Assembly (NCBI GenBank): GCA_015143295.1 | Contig: CM026553.1 | Coordinates: forward strand, 62,001-126,000 | Direction: 5' to 3' | DNA: 64,000 bases | Source: Tetracentron sinense | Lineage: Eukaryota; Streptophyta; Magnoliopsida; Trochodendrales; Trochodendraceae | In this document: positions 30,268 through 41,400 of the stretch, in pieces | Numbering within the stretch: position 1 is the stretch's first letter | Layout of the letters: every line of letters begins with the position of its first letter | Notes under the pieces: model-generated | What the model was told of the DNA's origin: nothing | What the model saw: only the letters and a program-made list of their open reading frames with translations | The model's database searches: none | Made by a program: the position numbers and the translations under genes

Positions 30268-31933
30268 CTTTACAAGAATGTCGATGTGCGGGAGAGGGAA
30301 GTTGTCCTTAGGGTTTACCTTGTTCAAATTCTGGTAGTTGATACACATTCGGACCTTGCTATCCTTCTTCGGTACCGGCACAATGTTGGCCAACCATTCA
30401 GGGTAGGTTGCTACTGTCTAGAAACCTGCTTTGATCTACTTTTCTACCTCTTCTTTGACTTTCTACGACCATTCGAGCCTCATCCGTCTCAATTTCTTCT
30501 TAAGTCATCTTACCTTAGGGTTTAAGGGTAGTCTGTGTACCAGCAATGTTGGGTCTAGGCCGGGCATGTCTCCATATGACCGGGCAAAGACATCACTATA
30601 GCTCTTCAGGAAGCTAATCATGTCTACTCTCAGTTGTGGGCTCATTGTCGTGCTGATCTTGAAGAGCTAAGGGTTATCTTCGGATCCAAGGTTCATGGGC
30701 TCGGTGTCCTCGATGTTAGACTGCAATATCCCTTCACAGGGCTCTAGGAGATCCAGGATCTCTTGAGGAGCTTCCTTTTCCTGCTCTTCATCATACTCAA
30801 CTTCTGAAAGTTCAAGAAGGGTTTTGGGGGTAGCCCTAGCGGAGGTGATTTCCTGGAAAATAAATTAGCTTAGTTTAGCATGCTTTAATGTTATTTTTGG
30901 GTGGCTTCAGGACACTAGGCCTTCCAGGGGAAGGATCCGTGTGATTTCTTCATTAGCCAATTTTTGAAATGTTAATGCAAAACATGATTTTGAGTCAAAA
31001 TATCAAATTTTCATTGATAAAAGCAGATGACTGTTGTTTTACAAAAGTATTGACTCAACCAAAAAGAGGCCCACAGTGGTCGACATTTTGGATTTTTCAA
31101 TAGGAGCAAAGAGAGAATAGAAGAAGGAGAAGAGTGATGCCTGGTCACTGCTTGATCGGACCAACTTGTCTTGTACTGTGCTTGCCCCGACCCTGAATGA
31201 CCTTAATGGTGAGAGCCTCGGTCCACCAACGGATTAGTGGTTGGTGATTGGATGATGCTTCAACGCTGTTGGAGAGGGTGCATACCTGCTCTCCCACTTG
31301 ATCTTTTGCTTCTGTAGCATCTTTGACAGTCAGCTCATTGAACATCTATGTCATGCTAAAATATTCTAAAATCCCTGAAGACTCGGCATTGGGCTGGGGG
31401 TTTGAGGTACTTGCAACTGGTGCAAGAGGGGTGTCAGGGTAGGTTTTGAAGGTTCCAACTGAGAAGGTTACAGAAATATGTGGTCGGGGTTCTAGTTTTG
31501 CCAACCGATTTTCTTCTTTGTTAGCTTAGAGAGAAAGTCCTCAAACTTGAGCCTATACCCTAATCCAAAAGGTGGCGTGTAGCAAAGAGGTTGGCTATGC
31601 TTTCACTCTCAAGGATGAGAGAGTGAGGGGTAGGTACTCGGTCAAGGTTAAAAGGTAGAGAGGGCATGTAAAGTATTCTGATAGGGCCAGAAGAGGGGAA
31701 GGCTTGAGCAGATGTTGTGGGCCAATTGGCAGGGTAAGGGATAATATAGAAAATCTACTATTTTTCTTATTTAAGAATAGAGATCTATACTGATGGTACG
31801 ATAGTCTGGATGTTTGACTGAGGGATGGGGATTATAACAGACGGTTGGTAAGAAGGTCTGATTACACAATCATTCACTGCCGGTGCGCTAAATCTTGGTT
31901 GCCCTGCCTTGGGCTCTTCCCACTCATTAAAGT
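30268..31933 (-). pseudogene. Tat-type pol of T2, protease to RT N-terminus, degenerate
   Basis: Near 30420-30270 the minus frame gives PEWLANIVPVPKKDSKVRMC, INYQNLNKVNP and DNFPLPHID, the RT N-terminal motifs. Upstream, near 30840-30480, come ILDLLEPCEGILQSN, LRVDMISFLKSYSDVFARS and MPGLDPTLLVHRL. These are the segment between protease and RT in Tat elements. Several stops break it. The protease active site (around 31000-31500) could not be read with confidence. Bases 30950-31930 hold no intact frame over 70 codons. Confidence 0.65.
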
Positions 31934-33150
31934 TTACTTGACTGTTGTGTGGGGGTAGTGGCGCCTAATTGATGCTGGTATTACTGGGGTTAGCTTAACC
32001 TTTCCCTCATCCAAGAGATCTTGGATGGTGTACTTTAGGCCAATGCAATAATTGTTAGCATAGCCTGGGCCTTGATGAAAAGCACAATGGTGACCAGTTC
32101 TGTAGTTCTTGTCAGAGGTAAGAGGGGAGTAGGGCCTCTTAGGGTGAGAAGACCCTGCTTGGTTAGGAATTCCAATAACTAACTGAGAGTGTAAGGTAAA
32201 AGGGTGAGCGACTTGAGCCGACAATCTGATTGGTGCTACAGGCGCCATCATTTGTACATCTTTTTTCCTTCTCTGGTCCCTGGGACCACTGTTCCTACTG
32301 ACTAGGGCTGTCATTCTAGGGAGAGCAAGCCCTAAACTAGAGTGGATAGCTGCACTCTTGATGGCTATCTCGATACAAGTACTTGTTTTGACAATGATGC
32401 CGAAGTCTACCACTGGTAATGTTACCATCATGGTAGAGTAGGGCTGCTTCAGGGTACTTATAAACATGCTTGCTAACTCCTCCTTGGGGATCAGAGTAGG
32501 GATCTTTACTGCCATCTCCCTATATTGGGTGGCATATTCCAAGAAAGACTCGTTGTTACGCTTGCTCATCTATTCCAACTGGATCCTTTAAGGTTGGAGC
32601 TCCTGATTAAAAGAATATTGCTCCACAAAGATATCCATGGTGTATTGCCAAGTCTTGATCCACTGTTTGTCCATTGATAACCACCAAGTGAGGGTTTCTC
32701 CCTTCAAGCTTTTTTGAAAGTACTGGATGAGAAGAGACTGGTTCTTGTTGTGTTGGAGCATGTCCCCCAAGTACAATTTTAGATGTTGCCTTAGGCAGCT
32801 TGTGTCATAGTACTTATTAAAGTCAGGCACTTTGAGACCTGGGGGAACAGTATCCCCAAACGAGAAGGTCAAACCTCTAGAGACAGACTGGAGTTCGTAG
32901 ATGCCCTTTCATTCTTCTCATTTCCTCCTTCATCTGCTTGATCTCTTTATGCTGGACCCTGAGAGACAGCATAGGGTCTAAAGAAGATGGCATGTCCTGA
33001 TTGACATGAGAGGCCTTGGGCTGCTCTGCTCCATTAAATTGTTCATATTGCACTTCACATTCGCCTGGTACGGGTCCTAGGTTAGGAATGATAACTAGAG
33101 TAAGCTGTGGTTCTATGTTTGGCTGTTCAGAGGATTCTCCATGTTGTCAA
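31934..33150 (-). pseudogene. Tat-type Gag of T2, degenerate
   Basis: Two pieces in the same frame (32872-32588 and 32569-31934) are parted by stops. The first reads LKVPDFNKYYDTSCLRQHLK, LKGETLTWWLSMD and FVEQYSFNQ, the gag core. The second reads RNNESFLEYATQYREMAVKI and MFISTLKQPY, and ends with a zinc-finger-like CAFHQGPGYANNYCIGLKY typical of Tat Gag (usually C-x2-H-x4-H-x4-C; one His is now Tyr). Upstream, 33150-32880 has a Met/Glu/Lys-rich stretch that fits the Gag N-terminus. Gag leads into the pol region at 31933. Confidence 0.75.
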
Positions 33151-33986
33151 TTGTCTCGGTAGCATTGAACATTCGGGATCCGAACTATAGGATCCAGGTG
33201 GTCATCTCAACCTTTGTAATGTCTAATTACTCTTGGTAGAAATGCAGTTGGGCCCTGATGACAAATATTTCTCTAGCGTCGCCTCTACATCTCTTTTGGA
33301 GAGATCGGACTGTCTACTCGACTTGTTCCTACATTGCTTGAAGTTCGAGGTCCCGCTCTGCTTCATGCTGCCTGAATGCTTGTTGGGCTTTCTGTAGCCT
33401 TATCTCTTTTTCCTAAACCCATATCCGTCTCTCCAGGAATGTGTCTTTCCAGGGAACCACCATTTCAACTATGAGAATGGTTTCTTTTGATGGAGCTTAA
33501 ACTGGTGTTGGCAGTTCCCTTAGTGCTGGCATACAGGATGGAATGTCAAGATCTTTAATCCAAAGTCGGTATGCTGAATCAGTAAGTGGTCCTGCTGTAA
33601 CTTCCAACTCTGGCCACTGTTCTCTTTTGGAGCTTCACCAATCTGCCTGGAAGCGGTGAGTTAGGCATTCAGAATTCACAGTGAAGTCAACACAATCATT
33701 TCTCAGTTTGTCTATTAACGGGATGCGCTGAGGGAGTTCAAACTAGTGAAGGACTTGGAGTGGTACATATGTTGCTGAGCCGGTTAGACCAGCAAGAATC
33801 ATGCATTGCCTTCCTGTTATAACAATGCAAGGTAGCTATATCAGGATTAGTAACTTCCATTTTCATATAATTTGCTCCTCTATCAGGTTTTGGAGAAGCT
33901 GGTAGAGAGTTCTGACATCTGTGGACACAATTTAGCCCTAATTCTAAGAAATCTTCCTGGGTAGACTGTAAGCTACATGGAGATCA
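33151..33986 (-). other. Degenerate coding remnant of T2 between ORF1 and gag
   Basis: No continuous frame is left. Short stretches rich in Arg, Lys and Glu remain. It probably links the ORF1 remnant and Gag, but I cannot assign a domain. Confidence 0.4.
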
Positions 33987-34732
33987 TCAGGCACTGAGAT
34001 AATCATAGGTTAAGTGTCCTACTAACCTTAGGTGCAACAGTAGTGCACTAGCATGGAAGATACCCTTTCTGCGATCTACGACTTGCTTGAGAATCCTGAG
34101 AAGCTCTGCTAGGATGACAGGGACAACTGTTCCGGAGCTACACATGTCTTCGATAACTCCTACCAATACTGAGTCGGGGAGGGTGCAGCACTTTGGGAGG
34201 ACCAACTGAGACATGACAATCAGTGCAAAGGTGTTGAGACTGGGAAGTTCAGCTGTTGGTGTCAGGGTTCCACTTGTGGCTGTACTATTTCTCAAGATAG
34301 CCTATGGGTATCTGATGATAAGAGTCATTAGCACCATGCTACAAGCAAGCAGACTTGATATGCAAAAACCTTGAGAGGTCTGCCTGGTATGTTGTCTTGT
34401 AGTTGTACTATGGCTCCGCCCTCAATGGTTAAACCTACGATGCGCTGAATTTCTTCCAGTGTTAGACACAGTTCATTCTTGACAAAATGGAATACTATGT
34501 ATGATGGGTTTTAACACTGGATGACAACATTTATAAGGCGCTAATCTGGTTTAACCATAGATAGGTCAAAGATGGACCCCATTCTGTAGTACTGAGCCCG
34601 AGTGAGACGTTGACTGGGAGTGAGGGCTTCAATTGTTTTCTAGAGGCTGTTATCACATACCACCTGAGAGGTCAAATGCACGGGCCGTGACGGTTCAACC
34701 ATTGACTTAACAAACCCTGAAGGTCCTCCCAT
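33987..34732 (-). pseudogene. ORF1 of T2, DUF7745-like, degenerate
   Basis: A likely start ATG is at 34732 (MGGPSGFVKSM). Stops interrupt the first part. Near 34490 the frame reads KNELCLTLEEIQRIVGLTIE. The longest piece (34295-33987) reads LNTFALIVMSQLVLPKCC, VPVILAELLRILKQVV and GIFHASALLLHLRLVGHL. This order, a Phe-rich helix, then VPxILAExxRxL, then FxxxxxLLxxWxxxH, is the pattern I associate with the plant DUF7745 domain that accompanies Tat elements upstream of gag. Function is unknown. The family assignment rests on recalled patterns and should be tested by a profile search. Confidence 0.5.
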
Positions 34733-35279
34733 TTACCTGGACAAAGACCGACTCTGCATGAGTGTACTGTGTATGCAGATGCAAATGCAAAGATACTAAT
34801 GATGATGATTGTATTTTTTTATTTTTGATTTTGATTAGGTGTGACATGGCACATGTGATCCGATAGGGCAATCGGATGGACTCTGCGTGAGGGCTTCAGT
34901 GCCATGTCAAACCCAATCAAAGATAGACTCTCTGTGAGGGCTTCAGTAGATGGGCTACCGATATTTTGGAATTTTGAATTTTTGAGGACCTGGGCCCCCT
35001 ACTAGGGCTTGGCTAGGGTTCATGGGCCCTGTACGAGCCCAGGGACTGTTTGTCTACAGGTTTTAGTTCCTAGGGGCCTTGGGTAGGTGTTGCATGGGCC
35101 TTGGGCCCATGCTCTAGGTTTGTAGGGCTAGGCTAGGGTTCATCTAGGGTTAACCTAAGGTTTAACTAGGGTTAGACCTAAGGTTGACTTGGAGTGGATT
35201 TAGAGTTGACCTATGTTTAGCTGGGGGTAACCATGGTTAAAGGGCCTAACTATGGTCAAAGAGGGGAGTAAAAATTGGG
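34733..35279. repeat. Tat untranslated region, second copy of the 12585-12905 repeat
   Basis: From 34958 the text follows 12585-12905 closely: GATATTTTGGAATTTTGAAT, CTAGGGCTTGGCTAGGGTTC, then CTAGGGTT-type repeats and GGTAACCATGGTTAAAGGGC. It ends AAAGAGGGGAGTAAAAATTG before a TGCTTAC that may start an LTR. Just left of it, ACTCTGCGTGAGGGCTTCAG and ACTCTCTGTGAGGGCTTCAG form a short repeat. No gene is seen. Confidence 0.6.
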
Positions 35280-36032
35280 TGCTTACAAGGGACTCTAATT
35301 GTCAATGAAAAAGTGGCTGGGGGAATTCCAAGCCATCTGGGTCGTCCATTTCAAAGAAATGGATGGTCTAAATCCAACGAAGGGTCTTATATATAAAGGA
35401 CCCTTAGCATTCGAAGAAGGCATTTTACCTTCTCCTTCTTCAGAATCAGAGAGGACTCTGATTTTTCTTTCTGAGTTCTCTCTTTCTTTCAGAGAAGATT
35501 CTCCTTCTTCTCTGATCCAAACATTCCTTCTTAAGGTTAGTTCGACCATTTTTTCTAAATTTGAAAAAAAGAAACCCTTTCTTTTGGGTTTCTCGACTTT
35601 ACACAAGAAGGGGATGAAGATTTTTCTCATCCAAAAGCTTCGAAATGTCCTTCTGGACATTCTAATAAGTTTTCTGGTGCCATTACCGGAATTCTAAAGT
35701 TTTCCGATGATGAAAACCTGAAGGGTTATCTAAAAGATAACCTCCTAACCAAAGACTTGTCTGCGGACTCACCTTGCCTAAGGACTTTGTCCGCAGACTC
35801 GAATTTAGTGTCCGCGGGTACCATACCATACCTGCATGCATTAATTATTGCCCGCGGACTTGAACTTTTCCAAATTTTAGTTAAGTTCAAAAGGTTGTCC
35901 ACAGACTTGGACGTTTCGTAATTTTGGTCAAGTCCAAAAGTTTGTCCGCACAATTGATGATGATTATTTTTTTAATCAGTAACTGATATATGTGTATCCT
36001 TACTGACATCATACTTTTTCCCTTTTTGCAAA

Positions 36033-36620
36033 ATGGATCTTTCATCACAGCATGCTTCGAGATGGGATGTCCTTGATTGGTTGAAGATCAGCGAAACTGA
36101 GTCTGCCTTCATTCGTTATTTGAAGACTGGAAGGGGTCTTATCATTTATAAAACTAAAGTTTTTGAGCTGTGTGACTTGGTAAAGCAGATAGCAAAGAAC
36201 AATGCTTTAATATTTTCTTGCAACCTTATCATTAATTTAATGATAGAACATCATAAGGACAAACTCGATATCTTGGAGCCTGTTAAAAGTCCAGATGTTC
36301 TTGACGGTGAGCTTGAGCATATGCTGAAGGGAATACTCTGCATTCTATCCATCTATCCCGATGAAGCTAGCCTGGGTTGCTTGAAGCAGCTGAACAACCT
36401 CCTCACTGATGTTGAGGGGTATACTTTTCAAGGTATTGCTTATTCAACTTTGCAGCTTACGACGGTTGACAACACTGAGAGACAATTCCTGGCTCTACTT
36501 CCAGACATCACCTCTGCTACTATTGATGGACTAGAATCCTCCCTTGGAGATGGATGCGTAACATCAACACCAAAGATGATGGTGAAAAGTCAGGCACAGG
36601 AGGAATCCTTTTCGGAATAG
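36033..36620 (+). CDS. Uncharacterised 195-residue protein in a Tat LTR-like region
   Basis: I do not recognise this protein. The ATG has a good plant context (AAAATGGAT) and the frame is unbroken for 195 codons in a window where most retroelement frames are broken. It is Leu/Ile-rich and probably helical, with DWLKISETESAFIRYLKTGR near residue 15, LVKQIAKNNALIFSCNLIIN near residue 50, and Asp/Glu/Ser-rich ends. I see no signal peptide, membrane segment or zinc motif. Upstream is a TATA box at 35387. Downstream is a 52-bp direct duplication (36679 and 36731) and an AATAAA at 36834. It could be an LTR-embedded accessory ORF, a captured host gene fragment, or chance. It runs antisense to T2. 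Confidence 0.45.
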   Translation: MDLSSQHASRWDVLDWLKISETESAFIRYLKTGRGLIIYKTKVFELCDLVKQIAKNNALIFSCNLIINLMIEHHKDKLDILEPVKSPDVLDGELEHMLKGILCILSIYPDEASLGCLKQLNNLLTDVEGYTFQGIAYSTLQLTTVDNTERQFLALLPDITSATIDGLESSLGDGCVTSTPKMMVKSQAQEESFSE

Positions 36621-36678
36621 CATCCATCAATATGGCGTTCTGCCCTCCAACCTTATATTCAAGGCACTACTTGTCTAA

Positions 36679-36783
36679 CTTAGTAGCTTGTTGGAGTTGA
36701 CAACATGTTCTCAAGATACTGCTTGTTTACCTTAGTAGCTTGTTGCAGCTGATAACATGTTCTCAAGATACTGCTTGTTTAAC
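36679..36783 (+). repeat. Tandem duplication, 52-bp period
   Basis: CTTAGTAGCTTGTTG ... ATGTTCTCAAGATACTGCTT starts at 36679 and again at 36731, downstream of the 195-residue frame. Confidence 0.85.
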
Positions 36784-38221
36784 TTGAGTGAGTTCTCCAA
36801 TTTATGTGGAGTTCCCTCATTTTACTATTCATGAATAAAAGACTTTACTTTGTTTTCAGTCTTGTACTCTTTCCCTTTTTTTGTTATAACTCCTTTGTAT
36901 CCTGAGGAATTAATGTTCTTTTAGAAGAACGAGCTGAACCCATTTTCAGGCTGCCTACGTAAGCCAAACCTAGTTCCAAATAGGGGCGATTTTAGACTCG
37001 TAATTTACGAGTAGATAGTTTCCGTTCATATCTAGGAAGGTTTAGACATGTAATTTGAGAACAAGTAGGTACTTTCTGTTACCCAGGTTATGGGCCCTAG
37101 AGGGGGGTGAATAGGGTTTATGACAATTAAAAAATATTTACTCTAAATTCCCTAAGCAGAATTTTAACTTTAAGGCAAGTTAAAGTCAAATAGAGAATCT
37201 AATAATTTTGCTTAAACAAGAGTGTAAACAATAATGGAAATCAGTCAGGTAGAGAGAGTTAAAAAGATGCAAACACTTGACACCAGATATTGTTCACGAG
37301 GTTCGGCAACCTGCCTACGTCCTGTCCTTGAGCTATTCCTGCTCCAAGGATTCCCCACGATTTTATTCCCAAACCGTGCCCTCTTCTTCCGGGTGAAGAG
37401 TAAACCGTTACACTCTCTTACAGGCTAGGAGACCACCTTTACTATCCTTTTACGGGCTGAGGATGAATTGTTACACAATCCTTTTGTGGCTCAGTATTAA
37501 ACCTACACAATACTTTGAGGTTAAGGATGAACCTTTACAATGTAGAGATTTTTTGGATCTTGAATCTGAAATACAAACTCCTTTAAGAGTTAGATAAGAA
37601 TGGAATAATAAACTCTCAGAAATCTCACAAAAGATGGATTGGATTTCACCTCAAAAAACAGAGTATTGGGGATTTTAGATTTTTCACGATGGATTTGAGT
37701 TTTGGATCTTGGTGAATGATTGGGAATTGATAGATTGATCACCCTTGATGTTTTAGTTTATGAAGTAACTCAATTTATAGTGCATTTAAGAATATAATCG
37801 TTGGAGACGCAATAGATGTGAAACCACCCGTTAAAATATAGCCGTTACAGGTTTTGTTTTATGTTCTAGAGTTCATCCAGTCGATCAAGAGAGTCCTCTG
37901 ATTGACTGGATGTGTCTTCAGATTGGTTGGATAGAGTTACGTTTTTGCCTCTCAGTGTTTCGCCTATATCTTTTTCTTGGCCTATCGTAATTAGATGATT
38001 CAAAAGCCTTGTAGCACCCCGGACTTTTCTGTACTTAATGAATAGCACTTTCATAGCTAATTGGTCTTTCACATAGTCTAATTAATAAATGCGGGAGAAA
38101 TTGAAGATTTTGAAATACCAGAAATGTTCCTTTTTGAAAGATGAATCCAACGCAAGTTGAATCGTCAAAATCCGACGAACGAGTCAAAAGATATGGCTGA
38201 AACAGCAAAAACCTACAGAGC

Positions 38222-38440
38222 ACCGATCACTAGGGATCGATCGGTCCGTCCACAACCGATCGCTCGGTCCAAACTGGCGATTGATCGGTCCAAAACCAAT
38301 CGATCGGTAGCTATCAACTGGTTAACTTTTTTGTATAGGGAATTTTTCCAGAGAGCATGTTTTTGACCGATCACTCGGTCAAGAACACCGGTCGCTCGGT
38401 AGGCGACCGATTGCTCGGTATTAACCACCAATCGATCGGT
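38222..38440. repeat. Palindrome cluster in S1, core ACCGATCGnTCGGT
   Basis: About nine copies or variants are seen, for example GGGATCGATCGGT, ACCGATCGCTCGGT, CCAATCGATCGGT, ACCGATCACTCGGT and ACCGATTGCTCGGT. Between the two halves stands TTGTATAGGGAATTTTTCCA, the same AT-rich word as in the other clusters. Confidence 0.88.
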
Positions 38441-39309
38441 CTATTGCGTTTTGCAGAAATTTCATTAAGGGTTTTTTCATCTTTTGGAGTATTCAACCCT
38501 TACCTTTAAGGCTTGCATGAGCCTTGGGTCCTCATTTGATCAGACTTGGAGTTTTTGAGAGAAAGGGGGAAAGTAGAAAGGGGTTTTAAAACCTAGGGCA
38601 TCATCTTGGAGTTAATCAAGGGTTTTGAAGACCCAAGATCATCCATTTGGCTTGGAATCCTCAAATCCACCCTCAAGCACGTGTGGAGCTCGTTTTCCAA
38701 GCTAGGGCAGCGTCTTCCCCGACATTCTCAAGGGTTTCTTCCTTCTTTTCAAGGTCAGTACACTCTTCCTAGCTACCTTGGTAATAACCTAGACTTCTTG
38801 TGAATATGGTGTGTTGTATCTTCCCCATTCATCCTTTGTGTTGATATATGCTAAATCCCTAAAACATAAACAAGATAATATGAATAAATGGTGGAATGTA
38901 TAGATGTAGGAGAGGATTTAGGCGATGGGATGCCATGTTGTGTTGTGTTGGATGATGAAAAATGGTGGGAGGGGGTATTGTACAAATAAAGAATGCACAT
39001 GTGATGCTTGATGAAATGCTTGAGAAAGAAATTATGAGTTTAAAGGACTAAAGAAAATATAGGATACCACTTGCTTGGTAAAATGCATGAATGAAAATAC
39101 TTTGAATTGAATGAAGTTTGAAAAGCGTGATTCATGTAGTTTCCCTAAAATGGCGATTGTGACCATATTTCTATATGCTTGTTTAAATTCTCATATGAAT
39201 GTGATAAGAATTGAAATGCTTTATGTTACTTCTCAAATCGTATATGTCATCATGTTTCACAAATGGCTATACACGAGCACACATGTATATAGAGAATGGT
39301 ATTGTCAAA

Positions 39310-39545
39310 GAGGTTGGTAGCCCAGGGATATACGGGTGCTAACCTTTGGCTCATAAGAAGAATATGAACTATCAAGGAGGTTGATTAACCTCTGGCTCAT
39401 AAGAAAAGTATTGGAAATGTCAAGGGGGTTGGTAGCCCAGGATTGTGCGGGTGCTAACCCCTGGCTCATAAGAAAAGACTCTAAAGTATTGTACTTTCAA
39501 GGAGGTTGGTAGCCCAGTGTTGTGCGGGTACTAACCTCTGGCTCA
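39310..39545 (+). repeat. Short tandem repeat in S1
   Basis: Three to four units share TCAAGGAGGTTGGTAGCCCAG, a variable middle and CTAACCTCTGGCTCATAAGA. They lie between the donor-like site and the hairpin, where the G, D and S2 LTRs carry unrelated tandem repeats. Confidence 0.8.
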
Positions 39546-39722
39546 TAAGAAATATGGAAATGACTCATATGTTTCATAGATGTGGTTTGGTTTTTATTAG
39601 AGTTGTGATTTAATAAATAGTTAGGTATGATGTCGTTTTAAATGAGTATGAACTGTATCCTTCCAGTAATTGCATATGATGCTTTGCTCGTTATTATTAT
39701 TGTTAGCTAGGAGCTTGTACTT

Positions 39723-39743
39723 GCTGAGTATTCCATGCTCAGC
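39723..39743 (+). repeat. Conserved hairpin of Tekay LTRs (S1 copy)
   Basis: Arms GCTGAGTA / TGCTCAGC flank loop TTCCA, 20 bases before the acceptor-like AG/GT. Confidence 0.85.
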
Positions 39744-39776
39744 CGTACTTTTATGTCGACAGGTACACGAGTCTCT

Positions 39777-39908
39777 TTCGACATTTGAGCCCCGGGTCCT
39801 TGGGTTGAGAAGGACTACGGCGAGGAAGAACCTTATGAAGACTCGGTAGTTGAGCCTCAGGCTGAGGCAAGAGACTTAGACCATTGGCCCTACGGGGGTG
39901 ACTATTGA
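39777..39908 (+). other. Acidic mini-ORF segment in S1
   Basis: The frame reads FDI, a TGA, APGPWVEKDYGEEEPYEDSV, VEPQAEARDLDHWPYGGDY and stops at 39906. The internal TGA stands where LTR D has Trp (TGG to TGA). It shares EEEP, VEPQ, RDLD and WPY with D. No methionine lies inside, so any product would need splicing to an upstream exon. Confidence 0.55.
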
Positions 39909-41386
39909 GCGAGATAGAGTTGTATTTTATCTTTTGTATTTTGATAGGCGGGCATGTCCACCTTTACATGCCATATTTTGTATAAACTTTGAATACTTGT
40001 TAAGTTTATAGAAGAAAAGAAAAAGTTGGTTTATGCTTCCACAATATTGTAGCTTCCGCACTCTATATTATATTCCTATTAGATCATGTTATGCCTTGTT
40101 CATTACAGGATTGGTTGCCAGGTTAAGTATAGTCACACCTAAAGTACCCCTTAACTCCTAGGGGGTATTTTGGGACGCGACAAGCCTATTCAACTTAAAA
40201 TTCAAAGGGGAACATTTGTGTCTCTAATGATCAAATCATAATTCTGTATTTTTCATGGCCAAAAAGGCTCCCTAATTTGACTCGTCCATCCAGTCGACTA
40301 GATAGAGCAAAGTTTTATCTCCTTTAGTATTTTGACCATTACTTTTGATTTTCTTAATGAAATTAGGTGATTCAACTTCCTATTCCACTTAAAATGTAAA
40401 GAGGAACAATTTTGTGTCTAATAGTCGAATCCTAATTCTACTTTTTTCATTGTCAAAATGGGTCCCGAAAATTTCTGGAATTGGCAAAAATGGCCAGAAC
40501 CCTTTTGTGCAAACTTGGTCTATCTAGTCGATCAAAAGACCCTTGTGATCGGCTGGATAGAGTAAATTTGCACAAAAAAACACTGAAATCCAATTTTCTT
40601 GACCTTAATGATTGGAATAATTTCCAAGGCCACTTGGCTTGCCTTTAACACGATTTTCAAGTATTCCAAAGTCTTTTAAATTAGTAGATAAACATGATTA
40701 ACAACTCATAATGATCATAGGAATTATCTAATATGGATTCAGAATGGTTTCTAATACGATCAGAACATGCAGACAAAGTTTGGGAAATTTGTTCTATCCA
40801 GTCGATCACAAGGCTTGTCTGATCGACTGGATGGACCATTTTCTTTCCTGAATCTATTTTTCAAAAACTTTAAGATAGGATATGATTCCAAGGTTTTGTA
40901 CTTAATCTTTATGAGAAAGATGATCATGTTTTAAGGTCCTTAATCATATTATTATATTGGTTTAAGGAACCTATGGTCAATCTAAGGTTATTGAGCTTTT
41001 ATCCAACCAACTAATGAAGACTTTTTACAAAAGTCCTAAACATTCTCAACTTAAACTTAAACACTAAACACCTTGAGAGTTCTCTTCTGATCTTGGATTT
41101 GATATTGCTTTGTGATGATCCATCTTCTTCAATTTCATCTTTGAGCTTTGAGCTTTTGTCATCTTGAATGATGTGAACTTGAATGATCTTCATTAGGACT
41201 TGTTCTTGCATATAGGCTTTAATATGGTTCAGCTCATGTTTTTTGGTTGAATGACACTCTAATGCTCTTCTTAACCTGATTTTCATAGAAACTCAAAAGA
41301 GACATTAGTAAGTAAATATTCATTCCTTTATTGTGTTATCATCAAAATCAATGATGTTGCCTTAGGTTAAAACCTAAAGGCTAACA

Positions 41387-41400
41387 ATCTCCCTCTTTTT
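41387..41400 (-). other. Polypurine tract of E3
   Basis: The minus strand reads AAAAAGAGGGAGAT before the LTR start TGTTAGCC at 41386. It matches the E2 tract with one change. Confidence 0.8.

Larger units (their letters stand above)
35280..36990 (+). repeat. Tat-type LTR-like region T3 with hairpin mosaic
   Basis: It begins TGCTTACAAGGGACTC after a purine-rich tract. Bases 35290-35960 are a mosaic of different hairpins: CCATTTC/GAAATGG, GGGTC/GACCC enclosing TATATAAA near 35387, GAAGG/CCTTC, AATCAGAG/CTCTGATT, GAAACCC/GGGTTTC, GATGA/TCATC, ATGTCC/GGACAT, TTTTC/GAAAA, GGTTATC/GATAACC, GTCTGCGGAC/GTCCGCAGAC and GTCCGCGGG/CCCGCGGAC. A donor-like CTTAAG/GTTAGT is at 35535. The 195-codon frame 36033-36620 lies inside. 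Near 36950 GGCTGCCTACGTAAGCC appears, a Tat/Ogre LTR phrase. The right end is cut by E3 at 37077. Confidence 0.5.
38010..40182 (+). repeat. S1: solo Tekay-type LTR (2,173 bp) in the E3 LTR
   Basis: It runs TGTAGCACCCCGG...GGGACGCGACA and is flanked by the 5-bp duplication AGCCT (38005-38009 and 40183-40187). No internal region is present, so it formed by LTR-LTR recombination. It carries the conserved box (38146-38197), a palindrome cluster (38222-38440), a degraded TATA position near 38500, a donor-like TTTTCAAG/GTCAGTACAC (38753), a 65-80-bp tandem repeat with GGTTGGTAGCCCAG (39310-39545), the hairpin (39723-39743), the acceptor-like GACAG/GT (39762) and the acidic frame (39777-39908). Confidence 0.93.
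37077..41386 (-). repeat. 3' LTR of E3, split by solo LTR S1
   Basis: The two halves (37077-38009 and 40188-41386) join to a copy of the E2 LTR. Like E2 it has a TATA near 37770, CCAGTCGATC-type inverted repeats near 37875-37930, 40290, 40525-40560 and 40794-40834, and the TGTTAGCC end at 41386 next to the polypurine tract. Confidence 0.85.

Noticed and set aside
30286-30525. Plus-strand frame as a gene
   Set aside because: It is antisense to the T2 reverse transcriptase, which explains the sequence.
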